The notes under the pieces: model-generated | Database searches by the model: none | Told to the model about the DNA's origin: nothing | Seen by the model: the letters and a program-made list of their open reading frames with translations, nothing else | From: Chelonoidis abingdonii | Lineage: Eukaryota; Chordata; Testudines; Testudinidae | NCBI RefSeq assembly: GCF_003597395.2 | Contig: NC_133769.1 | Coordinates: 373,951,295-374,015,294, forward strand | Length of the DNA stretch: 64,000 bases | Direction: 5' to 3' | Program-made: the position numbers and the translations under genes | Shown: positions 54,830-64,000 of the stretch, piece after piece | Layout: each line of letters opens with the position of its first letter | How positions within the stretch are numbered: position 1 is the first letter of the stretch

Positions 54830-56455
54830 GAAATATGTTTTTTTAAATAATGAGGAAGATTAGTTAGGAGATGCACATTTTTGTACCACCTGGGGAAAAA
54901 AGCCTGATTGACTGTTTTCCCCATGTTACTCACTTCCTGGGGAAGAGCAGCCAATCACAGATCAGGGCTGCTGCTAGGGTCAGCAGGCAGACCTCTTCCC
55001 CTGCTCCACAGGAGCCATCACCATTCTTAAAGGAGTTGAGGGAGGAGCAGAAAGGCCCCCGCTGCTCCCCTCTCCCTACTTCCCTGCTGCTCTTCTGCTC
55101 ATTGCCTCCCCCCCACATTCCTCCTTGCAACACTAAGCCTGGGAAGAGGAGAGGAGGATGAAGGTCTCCTTAGCTGCAGGAGGAACAGAGGCTGGAGGGA
55201 GGGGCAAGAACTGATGTGAGAGCAGAATGATGGAGGCAGGGGGCAGAACTGATTTGGGGGTTGTGGGGTGAATTAATTGCTGGGTAGGGGAGATGGGCTG
55301 ATGTGTAAGTGGTAGTAGACATCCCCTACCCCACAGAAACACCTTTTTTTTCAGCCCACTGTAAGAACTGCCCTTAACTCTTCTTAGCTCTTGTCTTGGC
55401 TGCCTCTTCTAACCTCCTCCTCCAGAGTCTCTTCATCCATGCTTCTGCAGCACAGCGACCTCACTTGGCAGGGACTACCCAACAGTACATGCCTTGTTCT
55501 GGTAGGTGCCTCTTAGAAAGCTGCTCACTTAGGCCTGGACTTCCTCCCTCGTAGTGAACAGTCTCCTTCTGTTCCCCTGGAAATCAGCTGGGAGGAAGCA
55601 AGATGGGGAGGTGGTTTCCGAAATGCTGTGGCTTGTGATTACAGACTTCGTCTCAAACTCCATTGGGGGTGGGGAGAGCAGGAGCGGCTGCCTAGGGGAC
55701 GAGTTATTTTGGTGCAAGTCAAACATATGCCTTTGATCAACACTGCTCACAGACAGATGCAAACCTGGTGGTGAGGGGCTTGTTGGCGTTTTGTAAAGGG
55801 AAGCAAACAATTTGGGGAATGTCCCTTCCCAAGGAACACGTCGGTTGCTTTGGAGGATCCGGCGCTTTCTAAATTTAGAGAGGGGATTATTTCAGAATGG
55901 AAAATGTTCGTTCAGGAAGGAAAGACTTTGAGATCAGCCGACTTGAGACTCACTCACATGCTGTTGACTCCAACAGGCCTCTCCAGCTTGGGAGCAGGGG
56001 TGTGGAGACTACAGGGAGGAGGAAAATCTCCAGGCATTACCCATCAGTGCCTGAATTTGTCCTCACGCAGTAGCCTTCTCTCAGCTCTAGGCTAGCACTT
56101 AGGGACAGGTGGTTTCTGAAACAGAGACATGAGGGGCCTGGTGAGTCCTCCTGGGAGAGAAGGAAAGGAAAAAAAACAACCCAACCCTGGATCATCAGGT
56201 TCCCCTTGGTTTTAAATCACAGACAACTGGGTTCTATCTACCACACTTCATGCATGCTGAGTACTAGATCCTGCCAAATATCCCCAGCAAGCGCCCCCAC
56301 CCCTAAACACACACACAAATGGCACGAGTCAACATAGTAACAGTGCACATACACACTGCCATAAAAACAGTACTCTCTAGCTATACTGCAAGACACACAT
56401 GCACAAAAAAACCCTGGTATGAAATAGCTCCATCTAGTGATAAGTTTTATTTACA
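54830..56455. other. Upstream flank of DCHS1, unassigned
   Basis: No gene or recognisable element could be supported here. Confidence 0.45.
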
Positions 56456-57605
56456 CAGGTTTCAGAGTGATAGCGGTGTTAGTCTCTATCAGCAAAAACA
56501 ACGAGGAGTCCTTATGGCACCTTAGGGCTGGTCTACACTAGGGGAGGGGATCGATCTAAGATACGTATTTTAGATCGAATTACCTACCGTCCTCACAGTG
56601 TGGGATCAACGTCTATGGCTCCCCCTGTTGACTCCACTACCGCCGCTCGCTCCAGTGGAGTTCTGGAGTCAACAGGAGCGCATTCAGGGATCGATATATC
56701 GCGTCTAGATGAGATCCCCGAGAAATCAATTGCTACCCACTGATACGGCAGGTAGTAAAGACGTAGCCTTAGAGACTAACAAATTTATTTGGGCATAAGT
56801 TTTCATGGGCTAGAACCCACTTCATCAATGAATGGAGTGGAATATACAGTAGCATATACACAGTACATGCAAAGATGGGAGTTGCCTTACCAAGTATGGG
56901 GTCAGTGCTAATGAGACAATTCAATTAAAGTGGAAGTGGGCTGTTCTCAACAGTGGAATACCAAGGAAGGAAAAAATCACCTTTGTAGTGGTAATGAGGG
57001 CAATGTAATCAGGGTGGCCCATTTCAAACAGTTGACAAGAGGTGCGAGCATCAGCAGGGGGAAAATAGTTTTTGTAATGACCCATCCACTCCCAGTCTTT
57101 ATTCAAGCTTAATTTGATCTGTTGTTGAGTGTCCAGGGAGACTGAAGTGTTCTCCGACTGGGTTTTTGAATGTTATAATTCTTGATGTCTAATGTGTCCC
57201 ATTTTTCTTCTGTGTAGAAACTGTCCGGTTTCGTCAATATACATGGCAGAGGTGCATTGCTGGCACATGATGACATATCACATTGGTAGATGTGCAGGTG
57301 AATGAGTCCCGATGGTGTGGCTGATGTGGTTAGGTCCTATGATCATCATGTCCCTTGAACAGATATGCAGACAGAGTTGGCAATGGGGGTTGTTGCAGAG
57401 TTTGGTTCCTTGGTTAGTGATGTTTTTCTGTGGTGTGTAGTTGCTGGTATTTGCTTCAGGTTGTGGGGCTGTCTGTAAACAAGGACTGGCCTGTCTCCCG
57501 AGGTCTGTGAGAGTAAGGGATCATCTTTCAGGATAGGTTGTAGATTCTTGATGATGTCCTGGAGAGGTTTTAGTTGGAGGCTGTACGTGACAGCTAGTGG
57601 CATTC
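56456..57605 (-). mobile_element. Penelope-like element, GIY-YIG region and 3' end
   Basis: On the minus strand an open part at 57603-57346 contains RPVLVYRQPHNLKQI, a segment typical of Penelope-like proteins before the endonuclease. A decayed GIY-YIG region near 57290-57180 contains VIMCQQCTSAMYID. The 3' end at 56456-56830 carries the family signature (CATGAAAACTTATGCCC, TTAGTCTCTAAGG). It is split by a MITE at 56525-56768. Stops and frameshifts show it is inactive. Confidence 0.78.
56525..56768. mobile_element. Chompy-like PIF/Harbinger MITE nested in the Penelope-like element
   Basis: A 244-base element starts GGGCTGGTCTACACTA and ends GACGTAGCC, with imperfect inverted termini. It is flanked by a TTA target duplication at 56522-56524 and 56769-56771. 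It contains GATCGATCTAAGATACG and TCGATATATCGCGTC blocks and has no coding capacity. A TTA duplication fits the PIF/Harbinger superfamily. Confidence 0.85.
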
Positions 57606-57738
57606 TGTTACTACTTGTAAAAGTAAAGTAAAAAAGTAATTTCTCACCTTAATGTTTTTTAGGCATTTCTTTTGCAGGTCAGATACGTTTTCCAGCCAGG
57701 ACTCAGCTCTTCTCCCCCACTTTTGTCTTTGTTTCTTA

Positions 57739-58037
57739 GGGCTTGTCTACACGTAGATTTTATAGCTCTCTAAACTTGCTGGCTCAGGAGTATGAACCCC
57801 CCCCCCCCCCCAGCCCACGCACACAGCAAAGTCGACCTTTAAGGCTATGAGACAGGCTCCGAGTGCTGGGAGCTGTGCTCCCAGCGCTTGGAGTTATTCC
57901 CCTCATGGAGGTAGATCACCAGGAGTGCTGGGAGAGCTCTTTCCCAGCACTCGTGCCTGACCACACTCACACTTCAAAGTGCTGCTGCAGGAGCGCTCCC
58001 GCAGCAGCACTTTGAAGTCTCTAGAGTAAACGTAGCC
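57739..58037. mobile_element. MITE with GGGCTTGTCTACACG terminus
   Basis: The left end GGGCTTGTCTACACGTAG is matched imperfectly by the right end AAACGTAGCC. The left flank is TTA and the right flank TAG. An internal palindrome at about 57971-58018 pairs ACTTCAAAGTGCTGCTGC with GCAGCAGCACTTTGAAGT. A run of 15 Cs lies near 57795. Confidence 0.75.
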
Positions 58038-58079
58038 TAGGATGTTTCCAGCAGTCATCTTGGGCAGGGATTCAGTGAA

Positions 58080-58590
58080 GAATGACCCTGAATAAGTCAC
58101 TCCCCTGTCTTAAATAAGTTTTACATATGGTGGGAACCCTTTGTTTTCCAGTGTGGTTCCTCTTCCTGTCCAATGGAAAAATACTGATATTCTATCATGG
58201 AATCCAGTACCAGGTGACTTAATCACATGACCCTACAGTGTCAAAGCAGCCATGATTCAAAGGCTGTTTGTAGTGTCCCAGGAAGCTTCTCAGGAAGTTG
58301 GGAAATGAGCATCTTCAGAGTCCTATTTTTTTCCCCTAATTGCCCATCCAGACAGATTGCATTCTGTCTGCTGGGAGTTCCCCAGGTGTAAACTCACTTT
58401 GTAATTGTTACATAGTCAATATTCCTAACTTCAGACACTGAAATGATACATGCATATAAATAGGATAATCATCTTCAGGAAATCAAACCTTTTCAATGAT
58501 ATCTCACAAGACCCATCTTGCATTAAACATATCTTAGTTATGCCATATAAATATCATAACAATTTCTCTATGAAAAATGGGGTATAGTAT
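58080..58590 (+). mobile_element. Possible LTR of a retroelement
   Basis: This AT-rich segment (blocks GTCAATATTCCTAACTTCAG, ATGATACATGCATATAAATA and ATGCCATATAAATATCATAAC) resembles a turtle retroelement LTR and ends at a gypsy-like coding remnant. Its boundaries are not certain. Confidence 0.4.
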
Positions 58591-59445
58591 CACAGGGGCA
58601 CTTAACCAAGACAGCCCAAAACCCAGTGCTCCAGTCTGGAGGGCTGTGACTGCAGGCAGCAAGAGGGAACTGGTTTCACTCCCCTCTCCAGCCGCTGAAT
58701 TCCAGGCCGAGCTGTGGAAGAATTCCTCTTTAGAGAAGCTGAGGGAACTTGCTGACCCCCAAGGGGTTTCGCCATGCTGTGAAGGCTGCAGGGAAAGATT
58801 CCTATGGGAGAAGGGATTCCTGTACTGGGAATGAGCTTCTCCAGGGGGAGTGGAACTACAGGCGATCAGGAGGCAGCTGGTGGTCCCCCAGAAGTACCAC
58901 TACAGGCTGTTGTACCTGGGCCATGATGTCCCTTTCCCGGGACACCAGGGGATCCAGTGCACCAGGCAGAGGATGCTACAGAACTTTTACTGATCCAGAG
59001 TCTGTGACACTATCCAGCAGTACTGCAGGTCCTACAACCCCTGCCAGAGAGTAGGGAAGGCACGGGACAAGGATAAAGCAGCCTTGCGACCCTTCCCTGT
59101 CATACAGGAGCCTTTTCAGAAGGTGGTCATAGACATAGTGGGGCCTCTCAGCAAGGCAACCTGGGCAGGGAAGAAATACATTCTGGTGGTGGTAGATTTT
59201 GAGATCCGTTACCCAGAGGCAGTGCCCCTATCCTCTATCAAGGCAGACACTGTGGTGGACATGCTGCTGACCATCTTCAGCAGACAGGGGTTCCCCCAGG
59301 AAGTCCTTACAGGCCAGGGGTCCAATTTCATATCAGTCCTGCTCTGGTTCTTGTGGGAGAACTGTGGGGTCCAGCACCCTTGAGCCTCAATGTATCACCC
59401 TCCGTCGAGTGGGCTCGTAGAGAGATTTAATGGGACCTTGAAGAT
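58590..59445 (+). mobile_element. Ty3/gypsy-type pol remnant: integrase
   Basis: Plus-strand frames encode the integrase part of a gypsy pol. The zinc-binding segment shows paired His (GHDVPFPGHQG) and Cys residues (CRSYNPCQ). The core domain follows at about 59084-59445, with VVIDIVGPLS, a GxGSNF segment and LVERFNG. The site that normally holds the second catalytic acidic residue reads Gly, and an in-frame stop lies before the last motif, so the copy is inactive. The gag, protease and RT parts are missing. Confidence 0.85.
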
Positions 59446-60035
59446 GATGCTCAATATTCTGTTCAATACCTTCATCAATGATTTAGATAATGGCACAGAG
59501 AATACACTTAAAGTTTGTGGACAATACCAAGCTGGGAGGGGTTGCAAGTGCTTTGGAGGAATGGATTAAAATTCAAAATGATCTGGAAATGACTGCCAAG
59601 GAAGGAGTACTGCGGAAAGGGATCTGAGGATCATAGTGGATCACAAGCTAAATATGAATCAACAGTGTAGCACTGTTGCAGAAAAAGCAAACATCATTCT
59701 GGGATGTATTAGCAGGAGTATTGTAAGCAAGACACGAAAAGTAATTCTTCTGCTATACTCCGTGCTGATTAGGCCTCAACCGGAGTATTGTGTTCAGTTC
59801 CGGGCAAAACATTTCAGGAAAGATGTGGACAAATTGGAGAAAGTCCAGAGAAGAGCAACAAATGATGAAAGGTCTAGAAAACATGACCTATGAGGGAAGA
59901 TTTAAAAAAAAAAAACAAAAAAAAACCCAACAACAACAACGGGTTTGTTTAGTCTGGAAAAGAGAAGACAGAGGGGACATGATAACAGTTTTCAAGTACA
60001 TAAAAAGATTGTTACAAGGAGGAGGAGAAAACTTG
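59446..60035 (+). mobile_element. CR1 LINE fragment, RT thumb and C-terminal region
   Basis: The sequence follows the gypsy remnant without a spacer. It contains an IFINDLDNG-type RT block at 59460-59500, DHKLNMNQQCSTVAEKAN at about 59638-59690, CISRSIVSKTRKVILLLYSV and EKVQRRATNDE. A poly-A/AAC tract interrupts it near 59905-59940. Confidence 0.85.
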
Positions 60036-61010
60036 TTTTTCTTAATTGCCTCCCACAAACCACCACACCTCCCGGTCATCCTGCCAGCATGCAGGTCCCA
60101 GTCTGAGTGTCTGTATATATCCACAGCCAGGGTCCAGCAGCCTGTCAGCACACTCCAGTCACACTCTGGCTTATATCAGCCTTGGCTACCACTTGCAGGA
60201 TGAGCCCAACACACTCCCTGTCCTAGATACTACTCTAAATGGAGTTACCCGCACAGATCGCAACACTGGATTAGTATGATTAAAGAATAAAACAAGATTA
60301 TTTCTTTTGTAACCATTTCTTACTTTAATGCCTTATAGTTGTACTCACTTAAAATCTATCTGCTTGAAGTTAAATAAAGATAAAACACTTCCTAGTACTA
60401 AAACTTAAAGTAGACTTGGTTTAAGATGAAGTCCTTTACCACGTGTTCCCAGTAATATTGCTGACCAAACTCTCAGGCCAGGACTGGCTCTCAAAGTCCA
60501 GCATATGTATCCGTTGTCTTCTTAAGTGAGAGAATGAGATGAGAGATAATGGGGAGTATTTTTAACCCTCACTTTTACAAGTCAGTTACCCTTTGAAAAT
60601 GCATTTTCCTGAGGGTTACTCCTAGATACAGTTCATTCCTGTTGTGATGAGAGAGACAAGGCATCTGGTGGTGAAAGAGGTTGCATGCTGTTGTTTGCTA
60701 AGATGCAAATTGGCCTGTTCCTGCCCCCAAACCTTCCTTGGCAAAGAATGGCCGCTTGATAGGTGACTGCCCATCAACTCTGATGACACCTGGCTAGAGG
60801 CAACAGCTTGTCCCTTGTCTTTGAGAAACTAGTAAACATGTTTCAGACCTAATTTCAGCTTGTTTATAAGTTTAGTTGCTATACACATTTCTCCATAATA
60901 TTATTGAACATCAGGTTATTAATTTTCAAATACCTCAACAAGGCATATTTTATATGATGATTATTACAGTAGTATGTAGGGTGTGAATACAGGGGTGCAT
61001 TCAGTCACAA
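60036..61010. mobile_element. Possible LTR or internal retroelement sequence
   Basis: This AT-rich stretch contains repeated polyadenylation-like AATAAA blocks (near 60280 and 60374) and ends with TGTGAATACAGGGGTGCATTC. It resembles non-coding parts of turtle retroelements, but I cannot fix class or strand. Confidence 0.3.
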
Positions 61011-61131
61011 GCCCCCCACCCTGACCACCACCTACTCCCCACCTCCCAAAGCTACACACCACCCTGGTATCACCCCCTTCTCACCCCACCTTGCTCCCAG
61101 CCCACACTCACACCCCAGTGACCACCCCCTT

Positions 61132-61600
61132 AGGGTTGTCAGGTGTCTAGTTTTGGATGGGAATGTCCAGTCGAAAAGGGACCTGAGGCTCTGGCCAGCA
61201 CTGTTGACCAGGCTGTTAAAATTCCAGTTGGTGATGCAGCAACAGTAAGGCAGGCTCCCTGCCTTCCCTGGCTCCACGCAGCTCCCAGAAACAGCAGCAC
61301 GGCTTCTAGGTGTAGGGGCAGCCAGGGGCGCCACAGGCTACCCCCGGCCCAAGCACCAGCTCTGTAGCTCCCATTGGCCAGGATATGTGGCCAAGGGGAG
61401 CTACAGGGGCAGCACCTGCAGACGGGGGTGCACATACTGTGCAGAGCTGCACCTCTGTGTATGAGGCAGAGGGGGGACATGCCACTGCTTCCAGGAACTG
61501 CTTGAAGTAAGTGCCACCCGGAGTCTAAACTCCTGACCCCCTCCCACGTCCCAACTCCCTGTGCCAGCCCTAATCCCCCTCCCACCCTCCAAACCCCTCC
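61132..61600 (+). repeat. Dispersed GC-rich reptilian repeat, copy 2
   Basis: This copy shares the ordered blocks of 6461-7075: AATGTCCAGTCGAAAAGGG, GTTAAAATTCCAGTTGG, AAGGCAGGCTCCCTGCCT, AGCTCCCATTGGCC and a C-rich tail. Confidence 0.6.
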
Positions 61601-61859
61601 ATCTCAACCCGGAACACACTCCTGCAAGCGACCAGGGAGCTTTGTGAACTGGGGCCGTTAACAGGGATTTTCGAGAAGGAGTTTGTTAGGGGAGTGGGAA
61701 GGGAGCGAGAAGGGAGCAAGGTACACTTGCCATTCCTTAAAACCTTTAAACTATAATCAAAACTTCTTGATTTAAACAAAAACCCTATCATTAACCTAGG
61801 TAGCAATAGGAGAGAATCCAGGTATAAGCCCAGCAGAAGAGTGGGGGCTATCCTGTTTA

Positions 61860-64000
61860 TTGCACTCAGTGTAGCATGTATGATTACCTGCCCTGTGGGC
61901 AGGTGGCGTACGTGTGCATTCAGTGCAAGTTGCTCCTGGCCCTCAGAGACCGCGTACGGGCTTTGGAGACCAGGATGGCGGAACTGGAGGAGCTAAGGGA
62001 GGCAGAGAGGTATGTTGATGAGGCTTTGCGGGACACAGTAGATTTGTTTCACCACCAGTCAGACAGCCCCTGCGCTGTTAAGGAGGATGAGAGGCTCAGG
62101 GAAGTAGAGCAGTCAACGGGAGCAGAGGGAAACCTTCCCATAGTTGGGACCCTCCTTCCAGATGATGTTGGGGTTACCTCTCCCACTGAGGTTACCTCTC
62201 CAAGGGAGGGAATTCCAGTTGCTCATTAGAAACATAGATAGCTGGGTTTGTGATGACCAGGAAAACTGTGTGGTGATTTGCCTGCCTGGTGCAAAGGTTG
62301 TGGATCTCTCGAGGCACCTAGACAGACTTATGTGTAGTGCTGGGGAGGAGCCGGTGGTCATGGTACATGTAGGTACCAGTGACATAGGGAAGGATAGGAG
62401 AGGAGAGACGTCCTGGAGGCCAAATTAAGGCTGCTAGGGAAGAGACTGAAATCCAGGACCTCTATGGTGGCATTCTCAGAAATGCTCCCAGTTCCACGCA
62501 CAGGGCCAGGTAGGCAGGCAGAGCTTCAGAGTCTCAATGCATGGATGAGATGGTGTAGACAGGGTTTAGATTCATTAGGAACTTGGGAAACTTTTGGGAT
62601 AGGGGGAGTCTATATAGGAGAGATGGTCTCCACCTAAACCAAAGTGGAACCAGACTGCTGGCACTTAACATTAAAAAAAGTTGCAAAGCAGTTTTTAAAC
62701 TAAGAGATGGGAGAAAGCCAATTGCTGCAGAGGAGCATGTGGATCGGACAGACTTCTTAGAGGAAAGCCTATTGATAGAGATTCTCTAGGTTTTAGTCAG
62801 GAGGAGAGGATGGAAGAGGATAAAGTATGGGCCAGATCAGATGAGAAATATTCACATAAAAAAAGAATCTGACACATCAGAAAAGGGCAGACAAATAAAC
62901 AGGGACAAGTTTGTAAAGTGCTTGTACACAAATGCTAGAAGTCTAAATAATAAGATGGGTGAACTAGAGTGCCTTGTGATAAAGGAGGCTATTGATATAA
63001 CAGGCATCACAGAAATCTGCAGAAGTGGGGACAATTAATGGGACACAATCACTTCGGGGTACAAAATATATTGGAAGGACAGAACAAGTCGTGCGGGGGT
63101 GGGGGAAGAAGAGGGAAAGCGGCACTATATGTGAAAGAAAATGTAGAATCAAATGAAGTAAAAATCTCACATGAATCCACATGTTCCACAGAATCTCTAT
63201 GGATAGTAATTCCAGGCTCTAATAAGAACAGTAGGGATCTATTATCAACCACCTGACCAGGACAGTGATAGTGACGATGAAATGCTAAGGGAGATTAGAG
63301 AGGCTATCAAAATAAAGAACTCAGTAATAGTGAGGGATTTCAGTTATCCCCATTTTAACTGGGTACATGTCACCTCAGGACGAAATGCAGAGAAAACATT
63401 TCTCCATAGTTTAAATGACTGCTTCTTGGAGCAGCTGGTACAGGAACCACAAGGGGAGAGGGAATTCTTGATTTAGTATGAGTGAAGCACAGGATCTGGT
63501 CCAAGAGGTAACTATAACAGGACCGCTTGGAAATAGTGACCATAATATAACAACATTTAACATTCCTGTGGTGGGAAGAACATCAACAGCCCAACACTGA
63601 CATTTAATTTCAGAAATGGGAACTATGCAAAAATGAGGAGGTTAGTTAAACAGAAATTAAAAGGTACAGTAACTAGAGAGTGAAATCCCTGCAAGCTGCA
63701 TGGACACTTTTCAAAGACACTCTAATAGAGGCCCAACTTAAACGTATACCCCAAATTAAAAAATACAGTCAAAACTAAAAAGGAGCCATTGTAGCTCAAC
63801 AACCATGTAAAAGAACAGAGAGATAAAAAGGCATCTTTTAAAAAATGGAAGTCAAATCCTAGTGAGGTAAATAGAAAGGAGCATAAACTGCCAAATTAAG
63901 TGTAAAAATGTAATAAGAAAGCCAAACAGGAGTTTGAAGAACAGCTAGCCAAAAACTCAAAAGGTAATAACAAAATGTTTAAGTACTTCATAAGCAGGAA
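61860..64000 (+). mobile_element. CR1 LINE, 5' part with ORF1 and start of ORF2, continues past window
   Basis: ORF1 starts near the ATG at 61876. Residues 1-25 include a Cys-rich segment (CGQVAYVCIQC). A coiled-coil-like stretch with LRDRVRALETRMAELEEL follows. After a frame change near 62222, the SGNH-like part has VVMVHVGTSD (block III, Asn changed to Ser) near 62355-62385 and RRDGLHLNQSG near 62615-62650. ORF2 begins with the endonuclease: KCLYTNARSLNNKMGELE near 62916-62970, then DFSYPHFNW near 63335-63362. The endonuclease-RT linker runs to the edge. CR1 copies with this much 5' sequence are uncommon. Frameshifts and stops make it inactive as read. Confidence 0.88.

Noticed and set aside
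51350..61860. Search for the gene that neighbours DCHS1 upstream in other vertebrates (MRPL17 in mammals)
   Set aside because: No matching coding sequence was found; everything recognisable is repetitive, so the neighbour must lie farther right or elsewhere.

Overview
The window is vertebrate nuclear DNA, almost certainly from a cryptodiran (hidden-neck) turtle. It holds intron-split exons, many CR1 LINE pieces of reptilian type, a tRNA-derived SINE with the CR1-like tail typical of cryptodires, Chompy/Harbinger-like MITEs, Penelope-like, L2, RTE-like, gypsy and probable DIRS-like elements, and turtle-type LTRs. Three runs of N (25, 407 and 100 bases) show it is a draft assembly.

Only one host gene is visible: the 5' part of DCHS1 (Dachsous cadherin-related 1), on the minus strand. 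Six coding exons can be placed to the base by splice sites, reading phase and protein similarity: 44358-42530 (start codon at 44281), 10358-10170, 9758-9527, 5877-5641, 5322-4303 and 1923-1736. Joined, they give 1206 uninterrupted codons, from the signal peptide through eleven cadherin repeats into the twelfth. The rest of the gene lies beyond the left edge. A CpG-rich island at about 49.56-50.48 kb is the likely promoter and non-coding first exon.

Layout from left to right. 0-1.7 kb: foldback and tandem-repeat DNA, a CR1 piece and a minisatellite. 1.7-10.4 kb: five short DCHS1 exons among minisatellites and a CR1 segment that appears twice around a gap and is rich in small indels. 10.4-42.5 kb: the 32-kb intron 2, filled with nested LTRs, CR1, RTE-like, Penelope-like, DIRS-like and L2 elements, a SINE, and purine- or cytosine-rich arrays, including about 1 kb of almost pure C/T near 40 kb. 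42.5-44.4 kb: the large first coding exon. 44.4-50.5 kb: intron 1, a CA/CT-rich array and the CpG island. 50.5-64 kb: upstream flank with GA-rich repeats, Penelope-like and MITE insertions, a gypsy integrase remnant and the 5' part of a CR1 element carrying ORF1 and the start of ORF2.

I found no second host gene, no structural RNA gene, no CRISPR array and no operon-like system. The most informative observations are a solo LTR 30 bases upstream of the DCHS1 exon 3 splice acceptor, several nested insertions whose order can be read from target-site duplications, SGNH-esterase-type CR1 ORF1 remnants, and stretches that look like assembly error and should not be over-interpreted.
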